From NCBI GenBank assembly GCA_028622995.1, contig JAJQJQ010000013.1:1860001-1924000 (forward strand): 64,000 nt of DNA, read 5' to 3'. Each line of letters starts with the position of its first letter. The stretch's first letter is position 1. This DNA comes from Panagrolaimus kolymaensis. Its lineage: Eukaryota > Nematoda > Chromadorea > Rhabditida > Panagrolaimidae. The notes under the pieces are model-generated. The model did not search any database, was not told the DNA's origin, and worked only from the letters and a program-made list of their open reading frames with translations. The position numbers were made by a program, and so were the translations under genes. Below are positions 22,804-33,870 of this stretch, one piece after another.

Positions 22804-24154
22804 TGCTGAAAGTTATATTTGAAAATATAAAAATAAAAAAAATATGATGAAAATAGCGAAAAATTACTAGATTTTAAAAAGCAAAAAATGAATCATACTT
22901 TAATATGTCCATTTTTATTTAAAGTTTTTTAATTAGTACGCGTAGACAGAAAATTTAAAATCCTCTTCTTTTTTTTCATTCTAAATGTTTGTCAATCGGT
23001 GACAAAATTCCACAAGCCCCGCGCGTTTATAACATTTTTATTTGAAATTTAAAAAAAGAAATGAAAAGAAAAATTCTGACTGACTGACTCACACACTCAA
23101 TGCATTTCTTTTTTTTGTGTTGTTGACGACGACAGAAAGTTTATTTTCTTTTTACTTGATAAAAACATTAGTCTTCCTTCGTGAAGGAAGAGGAGGAGGA
23201 GTCAAAGTTGCATAAAAAACTGTGTGAAAAATGAGTTAACCAAGAGCAAGTAAGCTTTTTTTATATTGCTTACCTGATCAAAAAATATGTATTTGCAGTG
23301 AAATAAAGCTTTGGAAATAAATACTGATAAAAAAAATTACGATGAATGAATAATTCGAAAATAAACAACCGCCTCCAATACATACAACGATTAAAAAAAA
23401 GTATGCGTATACTTTTTTTTATTTTTTATCATGAAAATAAAATGATTTAAAAGAAGGTGAATAAAAGAAGCATCGAATTTATGTAAAATCATCAGTTACA
23501 GGAAAACAAGATTTCATTTTCTTAAAAGTCTTATTACTGCGATACCACTTTTACTTTGAGTAATTGCAGAGTTATCCCACTTTAGCTTTTTTTTCTTAAA
23601 ATTTATTTTTAAATTTGTATGCTTTTTTTTTAGTAATTGCCCTTTATTTTAAAAATTTTAGACTAAAGACTCACAATATAATAAGTAAAAATAATTAAAG
23701 ACAAAGAGCAAGTATCTAACAAGAGGGAGATGAGGGGCGGCTTATTTAGGATAAAACTGGGTTTTAAACAAGTTTGGCTAATCTTGTAGGAATTTTAAAA
23801 ACGATATCTAAATAGTGTAGAAAATACCGGCATAAATAAGATTATTTTTCTGCCAAATTAAGACACATTTTAAAACCCACAAAATATAAGAAATAAAATA
23901 GATAGGTGTAAAATCGAACTTGGAAAAAATAACATCCGTTGTGAAAAGATTATAAAAAAGTGTGTTTACTATAAACTTTAAGATTATTAAAAAAAATCGT
24001 CTACAATTTTAAAACGGCTCTTAACATAAAAATGTTTATATTTTTCATTTTATATATCAAATCGTTTTGTTTTTCAAACTCCTCTTTTGAATTGTATGCA
24101 AATAAGCTAATACTGTTTTTTTTTTCAGAAAAAAAATTGAAAACAAAGCAAAAA
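22804..24154. promoter_or_regulatory. Divergent promoter region, HIT gene and tri-domain gene
   Basis: Region between two divergent start codons. It contains a TTTCAG acceptor 2 bases before the HIT gene start and a TTTTTTTTTTCAG acceptor ending at 24128, 26 bases before the fusion gene ATG, both likely spliced-leader acceptors. GACTGACTGACT occurs near 23079. No defined motif was assigned to a factor. Confidence 0.4.
24116..24128 (+). other. Probable trans-splice acceptor for the fusion gene
   Basis: A pure T run followed by CAG, 26 bases upstream of the chosen ATG. It supports the start at 24155 over the longer open frame beginning at 24032, whose first 41 codons would straddle this acceptor. 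Confidence 0.5.
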
Positions 24155-27100
24155 ATGGGTTTGCAAAATTACCCTGTTCCTGAATTGGATTCCACTTTGA
24201 CCGAAATCAAAGAAATCTTCCAACGTATGTTTTCTGAATCTGATTATGCCATATTCCAAAAAACTTTGGAAAATGCTTATGAAGTTATGAAAAGCAATAA
24301 TTTGGTATTTCATGATTCTGTAAAAGAAAAGAAAAATTGGGCTACAGAAATGTTTCAACAACATTTACTTTCCATTCGAGAACCAATTCCATTTTCAACT
24401 GCTGTTGGATGCATTCTCAAGCCACTTGAATTTCAAATGAGTCAAAGAGACCAAGCTGTAACGTTGCTTCATGCTATTGCAAACTTATTTTCCACTCCCT
24501 CTTTACTCCAAATTTCTGAAAAATGGGAAACAACGCAACAAAAAAATATGTTTGCTACTTGTCGAATTCCTGGGGAAACAAAAGACGAACTTGTAAATCA
24601 TCCTGAAAGTCGGCATGCGATTGTTGTTTTTAAAGCGCATGTTTTTGTGGTAGATATTCTTGATGAAAATGGAAATCCAATGGATATTCTTATTATAAGA
24701 GATTCAATCACTTCCATAATGGAATCAAACAAAATTGAAGCCGATGCCAAAAATTCCATTTGCTATTATACTGCTTTAAACAGAAACGAATGGGCCCGAC
24801 ATTACCAAAAAATGTTAAATGATCCATTTGTTAAACCATCTTTAGAAAAATTTCATAATGCCATTGTCACTTTGATCCTTGAAGATGATGTTTTAGACCT
24901 TTCTAAACCCGATGCGGCTTTTCAAAGCTTCCAAAAAAGCAAGCTTCGAAATTTTGATCAAACCACGAATATCGTCGTTTATGAAAATTCTGTTACTGGT
25001 CTTATTTGTGAGCATACCGCTGTGGATGGATTGATTATTTCAGAATTAGCGTTAGCTTTGAAAGAATTTACAAAAAAATCCCAACAAACTGATCAAATTT
25101 CTCCTACCCCAACGATTTCACTAATGCCATTGAATTTTAAATTAGAGGTTTCTGTTGTAAATGTCCCAAATGAAAAATTAATACAAAAAATAACTTATTT
25201 CGATTTTGATTTATATCCTGATATTATCGATTTACTTAAAGAATATCGAATTTATGATTCATGGATTGTTTTAGCTTTGCAATTAGCATTGAAACAAACT
25301 TTTGATGATAAAACTTTGTTGACGGTTAGTGTTTATTTTCTTCTCTTTTTTAGCAAAATTTAAACTAAAAAATATTTGCTCGTTTTTAGGTTTTTCCAAC
25401 TCATGTTCGCCACTTTGTTGAAGGTCGATGTGATCCAACATACGTTGCAAGCAAAGAAAGTACTCAACTTACAAAATTCCTTGAATCCATAAATCCCATT
25501 ACTTTGATAACCGATGAAAACCAAGCTATGAAAGGTTTAAAATTATTTTGGGCCTCTTTGGAAACCCTGAAAAATAAAGTTAAAAAAACTAAAATGGGTG
25601 AAGCAATTGGAACTCATATTGGAATTATTCGCAGAATGCTCAATGATGAACATCAAGAATTGAAAACTATGTTAGAAGCTTTTGCAACTCCATCAGTCAT
25701 TCTAACTGGAGATTCTAATATATTTGAAGCTGTCGAATTTGGTACAGGCAATATTTATGCTCAAAATCAATTATGCGTTAATTACCTGGGTAAGTACAAC
25801 CAATCCACTGGCATAGAAAATTAAAGGGCTAATAAGATAGAGACCGGCAAGTCGCATGCCTGAGTCTTTCACTCATTTTTTTTTCTTCGTCATTCTATGA
25901 GTGATAAAGAGAAAAAAGAGAATGTTTATTATTAATTTAATAAATGGCAAATAAATTATGCATATTTACCATAATAGAGATAATAGAAAATATTATATTT
26001 CAGGTGACAAAGATAAAGTAAGAATAACTCTTCGAGCCAGTGGCTTATTTGCCGAAAAACTTCCTCAACTCCAAGATAACCTTAAAACATCCATGAAAAC
26101 TATGTTAATCTTTGCTGTTCAACTTGGAATTATTAAACAAATGGATGCCATTGAAATAATTCAAAATACTTTTTCCGACCCTCAAAAAACCAATGAAACC
26201 CAACAAAACTTTGCTTTAGCCATTCATGGAGGAGCTGGAGAAATGTTTGCAATGATGCCTGAAATGTCAGCAATCATAAATTTTGCTCTTCGAATTGCAA
26301 TTTTGGTTGGAGTTGAAAGTTTAAAAAAATTTCAAAATTCTGTAGATGCTGTAGAAGCTTCGGTAAAAGCTATGGAAGATTGCTTTATTTTCAATGCAGG
26401 CAAAGGCGCAGTTTATAATTGCAAAGGCGAACATGAACTTGAAGCAGCTATTATGGATGGAAAAAGCGGCAAAGCTGGAGCTGTTGCATGCATAAAAAAT
26501 CTGAAAAACCCCATTTGTGCTGCAAAAAAAATTATGAAAAATTGTAAACATGTTTTTCTTAATGGAAAATCAGCTGAAGAATTTTGTGATGACCTTGATA
26601 AAGTTGATCAAAAATATTTTGATACTGACTTAAGAAAAAAACAATTTGAAGCTGTAATTAATAGTTTCAATAATAACAATAATGATAAAAATGATTATTT
26701 TAAACATCCACAAACGGTTGGAGCAGTTGCAATAGATCAAAATGGAAGATTAGCCGCAGCAACTTCCACCGGTGGAATGGTAAATAAAATGGATGAAAGA
26801 ATTGGAGATACAGCTATAATAGGAGCTGCAACATGGGCTGATGATAAAGTTGCTATTAGTTGCACAGGCAAGCATTAATATATATAAATATATTTAGGAT
26901 ACTTATAGCTCAAATTTTTTTATTAAGAACCAAAAGTTATTTAAAAAAAATATGTATTTTTCTTAAAAAAATAAGAACAAAAAGCTTTTGTCTAAAAAAA
27001 TTTAAAAAAGTAATGAAGAAAGTTTTCCCATTTTTTTGAATTTCGTCAAGAAAATATTATTCACATGTTGCGAATGAAAATAAATTTTATTTTTCAAAAA

Positions 27101-28808
27101 AGCAAAAAAAAATCATAAAAAATATACAAACAATTCAATGTTTTTTTTTTCAGGAGACGGAGAAGCTTTCCTTCGAAAATGTGTTGCTTCTAAAATTGCA
27201 TCCAAGAATGGAAATAACATTGATGATCTCCAACAAACTTGCATCAATATTCTTGATCATGATTTAAAAAATATTTTAGCTGGAATGATTGTAATTGATT
27301 CAAATGGAAATATTGTTGGATTAACAAATGCACAAATGTTTTTTGCAAGTTATAAAAATGGCAAAATTTCAACTAAAATTGCATATTCTGGAGATCACAT
27401 GGATGGAAAAAATGGTGGTGGTGAAACAAATTATGCGGAAAAAATAATTGCTCCAAAATCATGGGTTGATCCAATCCTTCATTCAAAAATAGCTATCACA
27501 AATAAATGGTATACTGGGGTTTTTAAACTTCAAGATACTTTATTTCATTCAACAATAGATTATTTTCGAAAACAATGTGGTTATAGTTATGTTATGACTC
27601 CATTATCAACTAGCACCATTTCATCGCCTATGGGATTGGGTTCAGATTCTTTACCGGTTTCAGTGAATTTATTTGGTGAAAATATTTATCTTGCAGATTC
27701 CATGCAATTTACTTTGGAATACTTTTTGAGGTTTGTTTTTACATATAAAAATTTTCAGAAAAAAAATGAATGAAAAAGTTGTTAAATGAGTCAAAAAAAA
27801 TCCCTTAAAAAGGAGGCGAAAAGTCTTTTGATAATCCAAAAGAAAAAAATTTCAGAGTTCAGGATGGCATTCCTGGAACATATTATGTTTCACCAAGTTT
27901 TCGAGGTGAAGATCCTGATGCAACACATTTAAATCAATTTTATCATGTTGAATGTGAAATCCTTGGAGATATGAAAAAAGCGATGAAAATTGCTGAAAAG
28001 TTTTTACTTTCAACAACGAAAACAATTCTTAAAGAACAAAAAGATGTGATTATGGCTTCCGCTGGAACTATTGATCATGTCACTCAAGTAAGTTGTTTCG
28101 ATGAAAAAAAATATATTTTTTAACAAGAATTCTTTTAATATTAAAAAATATATGTACTATTTTCAGTTTATTCAACTTTTTGAAAAGCACAATGGCCATC
28201 TTCCCCAAATCACTTTAGACGAAGCCATAGCCATTATGCCTTCACCAGATTATTATGCTTCCGTAGAAGAAGGTCGCCCAGAGCTTGGTTTGTCTCTCAA
28301 ACGAAAAGGTGAAAGATATTTAATTGAAAAATTTGGTGGAGCTGTATGGCTTACTGAAATGGACCATCTTTCTACACCTTTTTATCAAGCATATGTTGAT
28401 GGAAGTTATAGAAAAAAAGCTAAGGTGAGTTACATAGAATAAAATGTTATTATTAAAATTCTTGTTGTAAAATTTATGTTAATTTAAAATTACGTTTTTA
28501 TAAAAACCAAAAAAAATTATAGAAATATTTCGTATTTTTAGGCTGCGGATTTGCTTCTTGGTTTAGGAGAAACTTTGGGTTTGGGTGAAAGACATAAAAC
28601 CGCTCAAGAAGTTTGTGAAGCTTTAGCTCATCATGAAGTAAATCAAAATGAATATCAATGGTATGTCGATATGAGAGAAGTAAAACCCTTAAAAACATCG
28701 GGTTGGGGAATGGGCACTGAAAGATATATATGTTGGTTGCTTCAACATGATGATATTCGAGATATCGCAATTTTACCCCGACTTAAAGGATTCAAATATT
28801 TGCCTTAA
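24155..28808 (+). CDS. Trifunctional fusion: carnitine acyltransferase, asparaginase, AsnRS-like asparagine synthetase
   Basis: Seven exons, 24155-25324, 25390-25789, 26004-26867, 27154-27730, 27856-28087, 28167-28424 and 28542-28808, join in phase to about 1255 residues. Residues 1-590: choline/carnitine acyltransferase, starting NYPVPELDSTL, with catalytic His287 in CEHTAVDG and RHFVEGRCDPTYVAS; the usual STSQ motif is replaced near ILTGDSN. Residues 594-900: Ntn-hydrolase asparaginase/isoaspartyl peptidase, with LAIHGGAGE, FNAGKGAVYN, the nucleophile Thr761 in QTVGAVAIDQNG, and TSTGGM...ERIGDTAIIG. Residues 905-1255: class II synthetase core of AsnRS type, motif 2 FRGE (1019-1022) and motif 3 GWGMGTER (1221-1228); no anticodon-binding domain, as in archaeal AsnRS-like asparagine synthetase. 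Exon 3 encodes the acyltransferase C-terminus and the asparaginase without a break, so the first fusion is seen directly. The exon 3-4 intron is GC-AG. Domain identities are from motif recall. Confidence 0.85.
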
Positions 28809-29247
28809 AAAATTTTTGTGTAAAATAAGTGTGTATTTTTTTTTTATGAATTATAAAATTTTTTAATATTATTAATCTTTGTGTTTTTAATAAATTTAAT
28901 AAATTTTTGAAAACATAATGAATTTTATATAAATAAGCTACACACAAAATAGCAGCAATTCGATCATACATATTTCTGATTATTTGCAACCTTTGCTCCT
29001 TTTTTTCTCAATCGATGTATTTTTTTTGTTGTTGTTGTTTTTCTCTTTCTTTCATTTTCTTTTTTCCCATTAATCTTTATTTGTTTTTTGGTTCTCATTT
29101 TTTTCCCTCTCAAACATCAAAAGGAAAAACATAAAAGGTCATCAGTTTGTAGGTTTTCCACTTTTTTTACTTTAAAACGAACAAAATAAAAAACAAATCA
29201 TCGAAATTGTAATTCTTGTTATTTTTCCTTTTTTTTGTCAAAAAAAT
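28809..29247. other. Intergenic DNA between fusion gene and P450
   Basis: 439 bp between two genes on the same strand; AATAAA-like motifs near 28888. The spacing would allow separate promoters or a loose operon; no trans-splice acceptor is obvious directly before the P450 ATG. Confidence 0.4.
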
Positions 29248-31633
29248 ATGTGGTTCGCATGTTTTATTTCTATTATAGGAATATTTTTATTTTATAATTT
29301 TTATTGGAAAAGAAAAAATTTACCACCAGGTTAATTCTTGCCAAAAACCATAAATCTATAGGAAATTTAAAGCAAAAATCTTTTGTTGCCATTTTTAACA
29401 TTTTTCAAACCAATTTTTCAGGTCCAACACCATTTCCATTGATTGGAAATCTTTATGATATCGCTTCCAATCCTCCCGGCTATGCTATATTTGAAAAATG
29501 GCGAAAACAATATGGCGAAGTTTATACTTATTGGATTTATGGAAAACCTATTATCGCTGTAAATGATTATAATTTGATTCATGAACATTTTGTTAAAGAT
29601 GGTGACTCATTTTCTGGTAGATCAGATTGGGGATATCATATGGCTTGGTTGCGGGGAGGCAAATATGGAATTAGTCTCATCGATGGCGAACCGTGGATAG
29701 AACATCGAAAATTTATTATTCAAGTTTTTAAAAATTTAGGAATGGGTAAAGGAATAATGGAACAAAAAGTAAGAGAATTTTATAAAAGTTTTATAAAATT
29801 TGGCGTTGAAAACAAATTATTTAAATTTCTCTGAAAAGAATAATTTTTTTATAATTCTCGTGTCAAAACAAACTCTTTTTGTAGTTTTTTGTTTCGGGAA
29901 TACAATGTTTTCTTGCTAAAACCAAAAATAAAAATATATATTTTTGGTTTTAAGATCAAAAAATCAAATACTTTCCCGTTGAGATCGAAATCTTTATTAT
30001 TTTTAGATTCAAGCAGAACTGAAAATTTTCCAAAATGAAATTTTTGAAATGATGAATGGCAAAAATCAAATTGAAATCGATCCAATTCCATTAATCGATC
30101 GAACCATTGCAAATGCAATAAATCAAATGCTTTTTGGTTTTTCATTTCACAGTGAAAACCAGAAAGAAATTTATTGGAAACTCAAACAATGTTTAACGGA
30201 ATTTCAAAATATGATTACTTGGCCTTCAATAAGTTTTGCATTAATGAGTCCATGGATATTTTCAAGTTTACCATTTTTTAATAAAAGAATGGCTAAATTT
30301 AAAGGTAAAAGCAAATCGAAGAGCAAGAAAAAAATAAAAAAAACTGCATTTTAAAAGAAATTTGCATTTCACGAAATTTCTTTAATTTAAAATTCGCTAT
30401 TTTTTTTAAAACTCTCCTCGGAAAAACCGTGAAAAAAAACATTTGTACTTTACTTTTCTATTCTTTTTTTACTTTTTCAAAACTCTCCTAACATTAATAA
30501 TTAAACATCAGATTTTTCTTCTTCATTTTTTAACATTTTCTAGCTACGTATGATACCATGATCGCCCATTTCGTCGAGTGGATCAATGACCACAAGCTTG
30601 ACATGTCCAACCAATCATCCACAGACATCGAAGCCAAAGATTATGTCGAAGCATATCTTCGTCAAACTTCTTCCAACAATTCTTCTGAAAATCCATATTT
30701 TACTGAAACATATTTAAAAAATATTTTATTTGATCTTTGGATCGCTGGACAAGAAACCACAGCAAATAATTGCATTTTTTCTATTTTATATTTATTAAAT
30801 AATCCGAGCATTCAAGAAAAATTACATTCTGAATTGGATAAAATTATTGGGTCAAATCGACAAATAACTATGGCAGATAAAAATTCCTTAATTTACGTAA
30901 ATGCATTTATAAATGAAGTTCAACGAAGTATTAATTTACTTCCACAAAATATGTTTCATAAAACAATGAATGATACAAAAGTAGGAAATTATTTTATTAA
31001 AAAAGGCACAACTATCATTCCACAAATTTCTTCGGTGCTTTATGACGAAAAAGTAAGTATATTTGCATTTTTAGTCTTGACACCAAAAAAAATTTGTACA
31101 GAGGGTTTCGAAGCAAAAATAAAGAAAATATATGCAAAAACTAAAGCCTTTAAGAAACTTTTAAGAAAAACTTAAATTTTTACTCGCATCGAAAATTTAA
31201 AATTCGCTTTTCGCCGTGAAATTCACAAAAAATTAATGAAATATTTTAAAAAAGTTTTTTGGAACATCGAAAAAAGGGAGAAATTTTTTTTGGGATTAAT
31301 TAAAGATGCGATTTTATTTGATTGAATTTTCCTACGAAAGTCTTTTTTTAGATCTTTCCTGAACCCCATAAATTTAAACCCGAACGTTTTATCGATGAAG
31401 AAAATGGTGAACTAAAAAAATTTGAAGAATTGATTCCATTTTCCATTGGAAAGCGACAATGTTTGGGAGAAGCTTTAGCTCGAATGCAATTATTTTTATT
31501 TATCTCAAATTTTTATAATCAATTTGAAGTTCAACCCATTGATATGGAAAATATTCCAACATTAACCAAGATTCCTGGTATTTCCATTCAACCAACGCCT
31601 TTTAAATGTATTTTAAAAAAGCGATTTATTTAA
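29248..31633 (+). CDS. Cytochrome P450, nematode CYP2-clan type
   Basis: Five exons, 29248-29329, 29422-29768, 30007-30304, 30544-31052 and 31352-31633, total 505 residues, the normal length. An N-terminal membrane anchor (MWFACFISIIGIFLFYNFYW) is followed by the proline-rich hinge LPPGPTPFPLIGN, the GKYGISLIDGEPWIEHRKF helix-C region with the W..HR heme-propionate motif, I-helix AGQETT, K-helix EVQR (ExxR), ERF, and the heme loop FSIGKRQCLGEALA with Cys449. It is expected to sit in the ER membrane and oxidise small lipophilic substrates with NADPH-P450 reductase. The hinge and the FKNLGMGK segment resemble C. elegans CYP33/34/35-type enzymes. All key residues are present; substrate unknown. 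Same strand as, and next to, the tri-domain gene, so a shared pathway is possible but unproven. Confidence 0.92.
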
Positions 31634-31866
31634 AAAATATTTTTATGGAATAAATAAAGCTTCTTTTTTTGTTCATATTTTTGATGGTGAATGGCCAGGT
31701 TGATTAGAAGAAAGCCAAAAAAAGAATTAATTAAAAACTTTAAAAAAATTTAATTTGTTTAAGGCTTCCTTGTATCTGTTTTTTTGTTTTGTTTATTAAA
31801 CAATTAAAATATTAATAATATAAATGTAAAAAAAAATATTTATGCAAATTAAAAAGTTTCAATGTT

Positions 31867-33315
31867 TTAATATTTTTTAGGTTTGGTTTTAAATAATGGT
31901 GAATCAGTATATATAACCCAACCAAGTTCTCTTGCCTCTTCAGGGGTAGGAACATCCAAATCCCAATATCGTGGAGGAGTAGCAGGCATTTCTTGAAACC
32001 CTCGATGCTTACTCACTTTATTTACATATTCTCTTCGTTCTTCATCTTTGAGACCCAAGGAATCATAATAACCTTTGCAACAATTACATTCATAACCATT
32101 CATAAGTTTTCGAGAATCTTTACATTTTGGTTTTAATGCAGCTTTTTTCTTCATTTCTTCATATACTTCCGCTGTGGATGAATGTTTTTTAGCTAAAAAT
32201 CCTGGAGATTCCAGAGATGCTTTTAATTTTGCTGCCATGGCTGCGGGTAATGGAGAATATTCAGGGGATGGTGAACGTCCAAATTTACTACGTTTAAGGT
32301 TTTGTTTTGGCGGAGTTTTATAACTTTGATCGAGAAGAGGCCTCAATCGTGGAAGTTCCAGTGTTTGCTCCTTGGCTGCAGCTTTGGAAGTGGAAGTTTT
32401 GGATATATTCCGATTTTTGTCATTTTGACTTGGAGGTTGTAACTTTACTAATTTTGCAGGGATATTTGATTTTTTGTTATTTTCCCCATTTTTCCAAAGT
32501 AAATGTTGATCTATTTTAGTTTGGCCCCGTTCGGGTTTTAAAACAGATGATGAAGGCCCAGGTGCAGCAGAATTTAAAAGTTGAGATAAATTTCTTTTTG
32601 CCGTTGGTTGTTTTTTGAAAAATTGTTCCATTTTAGTTGGTTTCGTTGTTGTCGTTGTGATAAAATTTTCTTCATCTTTGGCATATCTTCTTCCATTAAA
32701 GTTTTCATTTTTAGCCGATTTTTTAATTGAATCTTCCAATTTAGCATTTTCGTCGTGAGCTTTTTTCTTTTTATTTTCAGATGAAATAAGTTTAATAATT
32801 TTATCATCCTTCGAAAGTTCTGGTTTCCTAACAAATTGATATAAATCTATTTTGGGTTTAGATGGATCTCGAGGAATAAAAAATGGTTTAGATTCAAGAA
32901 GTTTTCTTGGATTTATTATTTCTATATCATTGAGATCGTCATCATTCAACAAATCCATTTTTCGTTTTTGCTTTTTTGATGTGAATGGTAATATTTCAAT
33001 ATCATCGTCATCGTTGTTGTTGCGATCATCGCTATCCAAAAAAATTTCTTTTTGCAGAATTTTTGACGAAGTTGAAGGCAATTCTTCAATTTTTATTTTA
33101 TCATTGTCTGTTTTTTCTCTTGATAAATCAAAAATTTTATTGGATTTATTTCCATTAGAGCCATCACCAGCATTACTAAAGTTAGTAGGTTTGCTGCTGT
33201 ATTCAATAATATCTTCTTCTTCATCATTATCTGATGCAAAAATATCCACTGAAATATTAGATTTTGCTGGACTTGGTTCTATTCCAAGTGAATAAAATGC
33301 TGAATCTTCTTCCAT
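31867..33315 (-). CDS. com-1: CtIP/Sae2/COM-1-like DNA end-resection factor
   Basis: Single exon, 482 residues from the ATG at 33315 (MEEDSAFYSLG). The long acidic and basic low-complexity body has Asp/Asn-rich tracts. The C-terminal 75 residues carry the CtIP/Sae2 signature: RKLMNGYECNCCKGYY (CxxC), VSKHRG in place of SRHR, and ATPPRYWD, where the Thr-Pro matches the CDK-phosphorylated threonine needed for resection in vertebrates. The family activates the MRE11 complex to start double-strand-break resection; C. elegans COM-1 does this in meiosis. Two PCNA-box-like segments are visible, TKMEQFFKKQ and GQTKIDQHLLW. The N-terminal coiled-coil tetramerisation region is not obvious. The upstream extension to 33387 is hydrophobic AT-rich sequence and was left out. 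Confidence 0.8.
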   Translation of the reverse strand: MEEDSAFYSLGIEPSPAKSNISVDIFASDNDEEEDIIEYSSKPTNFSNAGDGSNGNKSNKIFDLSREKTDNDKIKIEELPSTSSKILQKEIFLDSDDRNNNDDDDIEILPFTSKKQKRKMDLLNDDDLNDIEIINPRKLLESKPFFIPRDPSKPKIDLYQFVRKPELSKDDKIIKLISSENKKKKAHDENAKLEDSIKKSAKNENFNGRRYAKDEENFITTTTTKPTKMEQFFKKQPTAKRNLSQLLNSAAPGPSSSVLKPERGQTKIDQHLLWKNGENNKKSNIPAKLVKLQPPSQNDKNRNISKTSTSKAAAKEQTLELPRLRPLLDQSYKTPPKQNLKRSKFGRSPSPEYSPLPAAMAAKLKASLESPGFLAKKHSSTAEVYEEMKKKAALKPKCKDSRKLMNGYECNCCKGYYDSLGLKDEERREYVNKVSKHRGFQEMPATPPRYWDLDVPTPEEARELGWVIYTDSPLFKTKPKKY

Positions 33316-33870
33316 TTTTTTACTCTTAAAATTTGATTTACCGGTAACAAAAATAAACAAGCAAATAAAAAACTTACAAATGATCAAATAAATTAACTTA
33401 AAAATAGCCCAAATTCTGAATATAATAAAAGCATAAATGTAGAAAGAAAATAAGAGATATCAAATTTTGAAATATTTTTCAATTCTCCAAAAAAATTTAG
33501 AGCAAGAAAAAAAAATATTTCGTTTCAAGATTTCTTTTTTGAGTCTCCATTAAAAATGAAGCACTATGAAAGGCGGTAGAGAGAGAGAAACTATATTTTT
33601 TATAGCTGCAACATGGCAAAGCTAAAAAGATTATTTATTTTGTTATATAAATTTTTATTCTTTGTACTGCTTTTCTTTTATTACCACAAAAATTATAGTT
33701 TGTCGTGGAGGAGATGCCACTCAACAAAAACAAATAAATGCAACCCAAAACCGCTAATTTTTCTTTAAACACACAAAATAAATTTTTGATTGTGGCGGTT
33801 GTTTATTTTTCGATTTCCTGGCTTTCAAATATTTTTAGGTGCTAAAATTTTTAGTAAAAAAAAGAAGAAA
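33316..33870. promoter_or_regulatory. Divergent intergenic region, com-1-like and membrane-protein gene
   Basis: 555 bp between two start codons on opposite strands, with a short GAGAGAGAGA tract near 33580. No specific operator recognised. Confidence 0.4.

Noticed and set aside
18783..23090. GACTGACTGACT tracts upstream of two minus-strand genes as a shared regulatory motif
   Set aside because: Simple tetranucleotide repeats at different distances from the genes; chance is enough to explain them.
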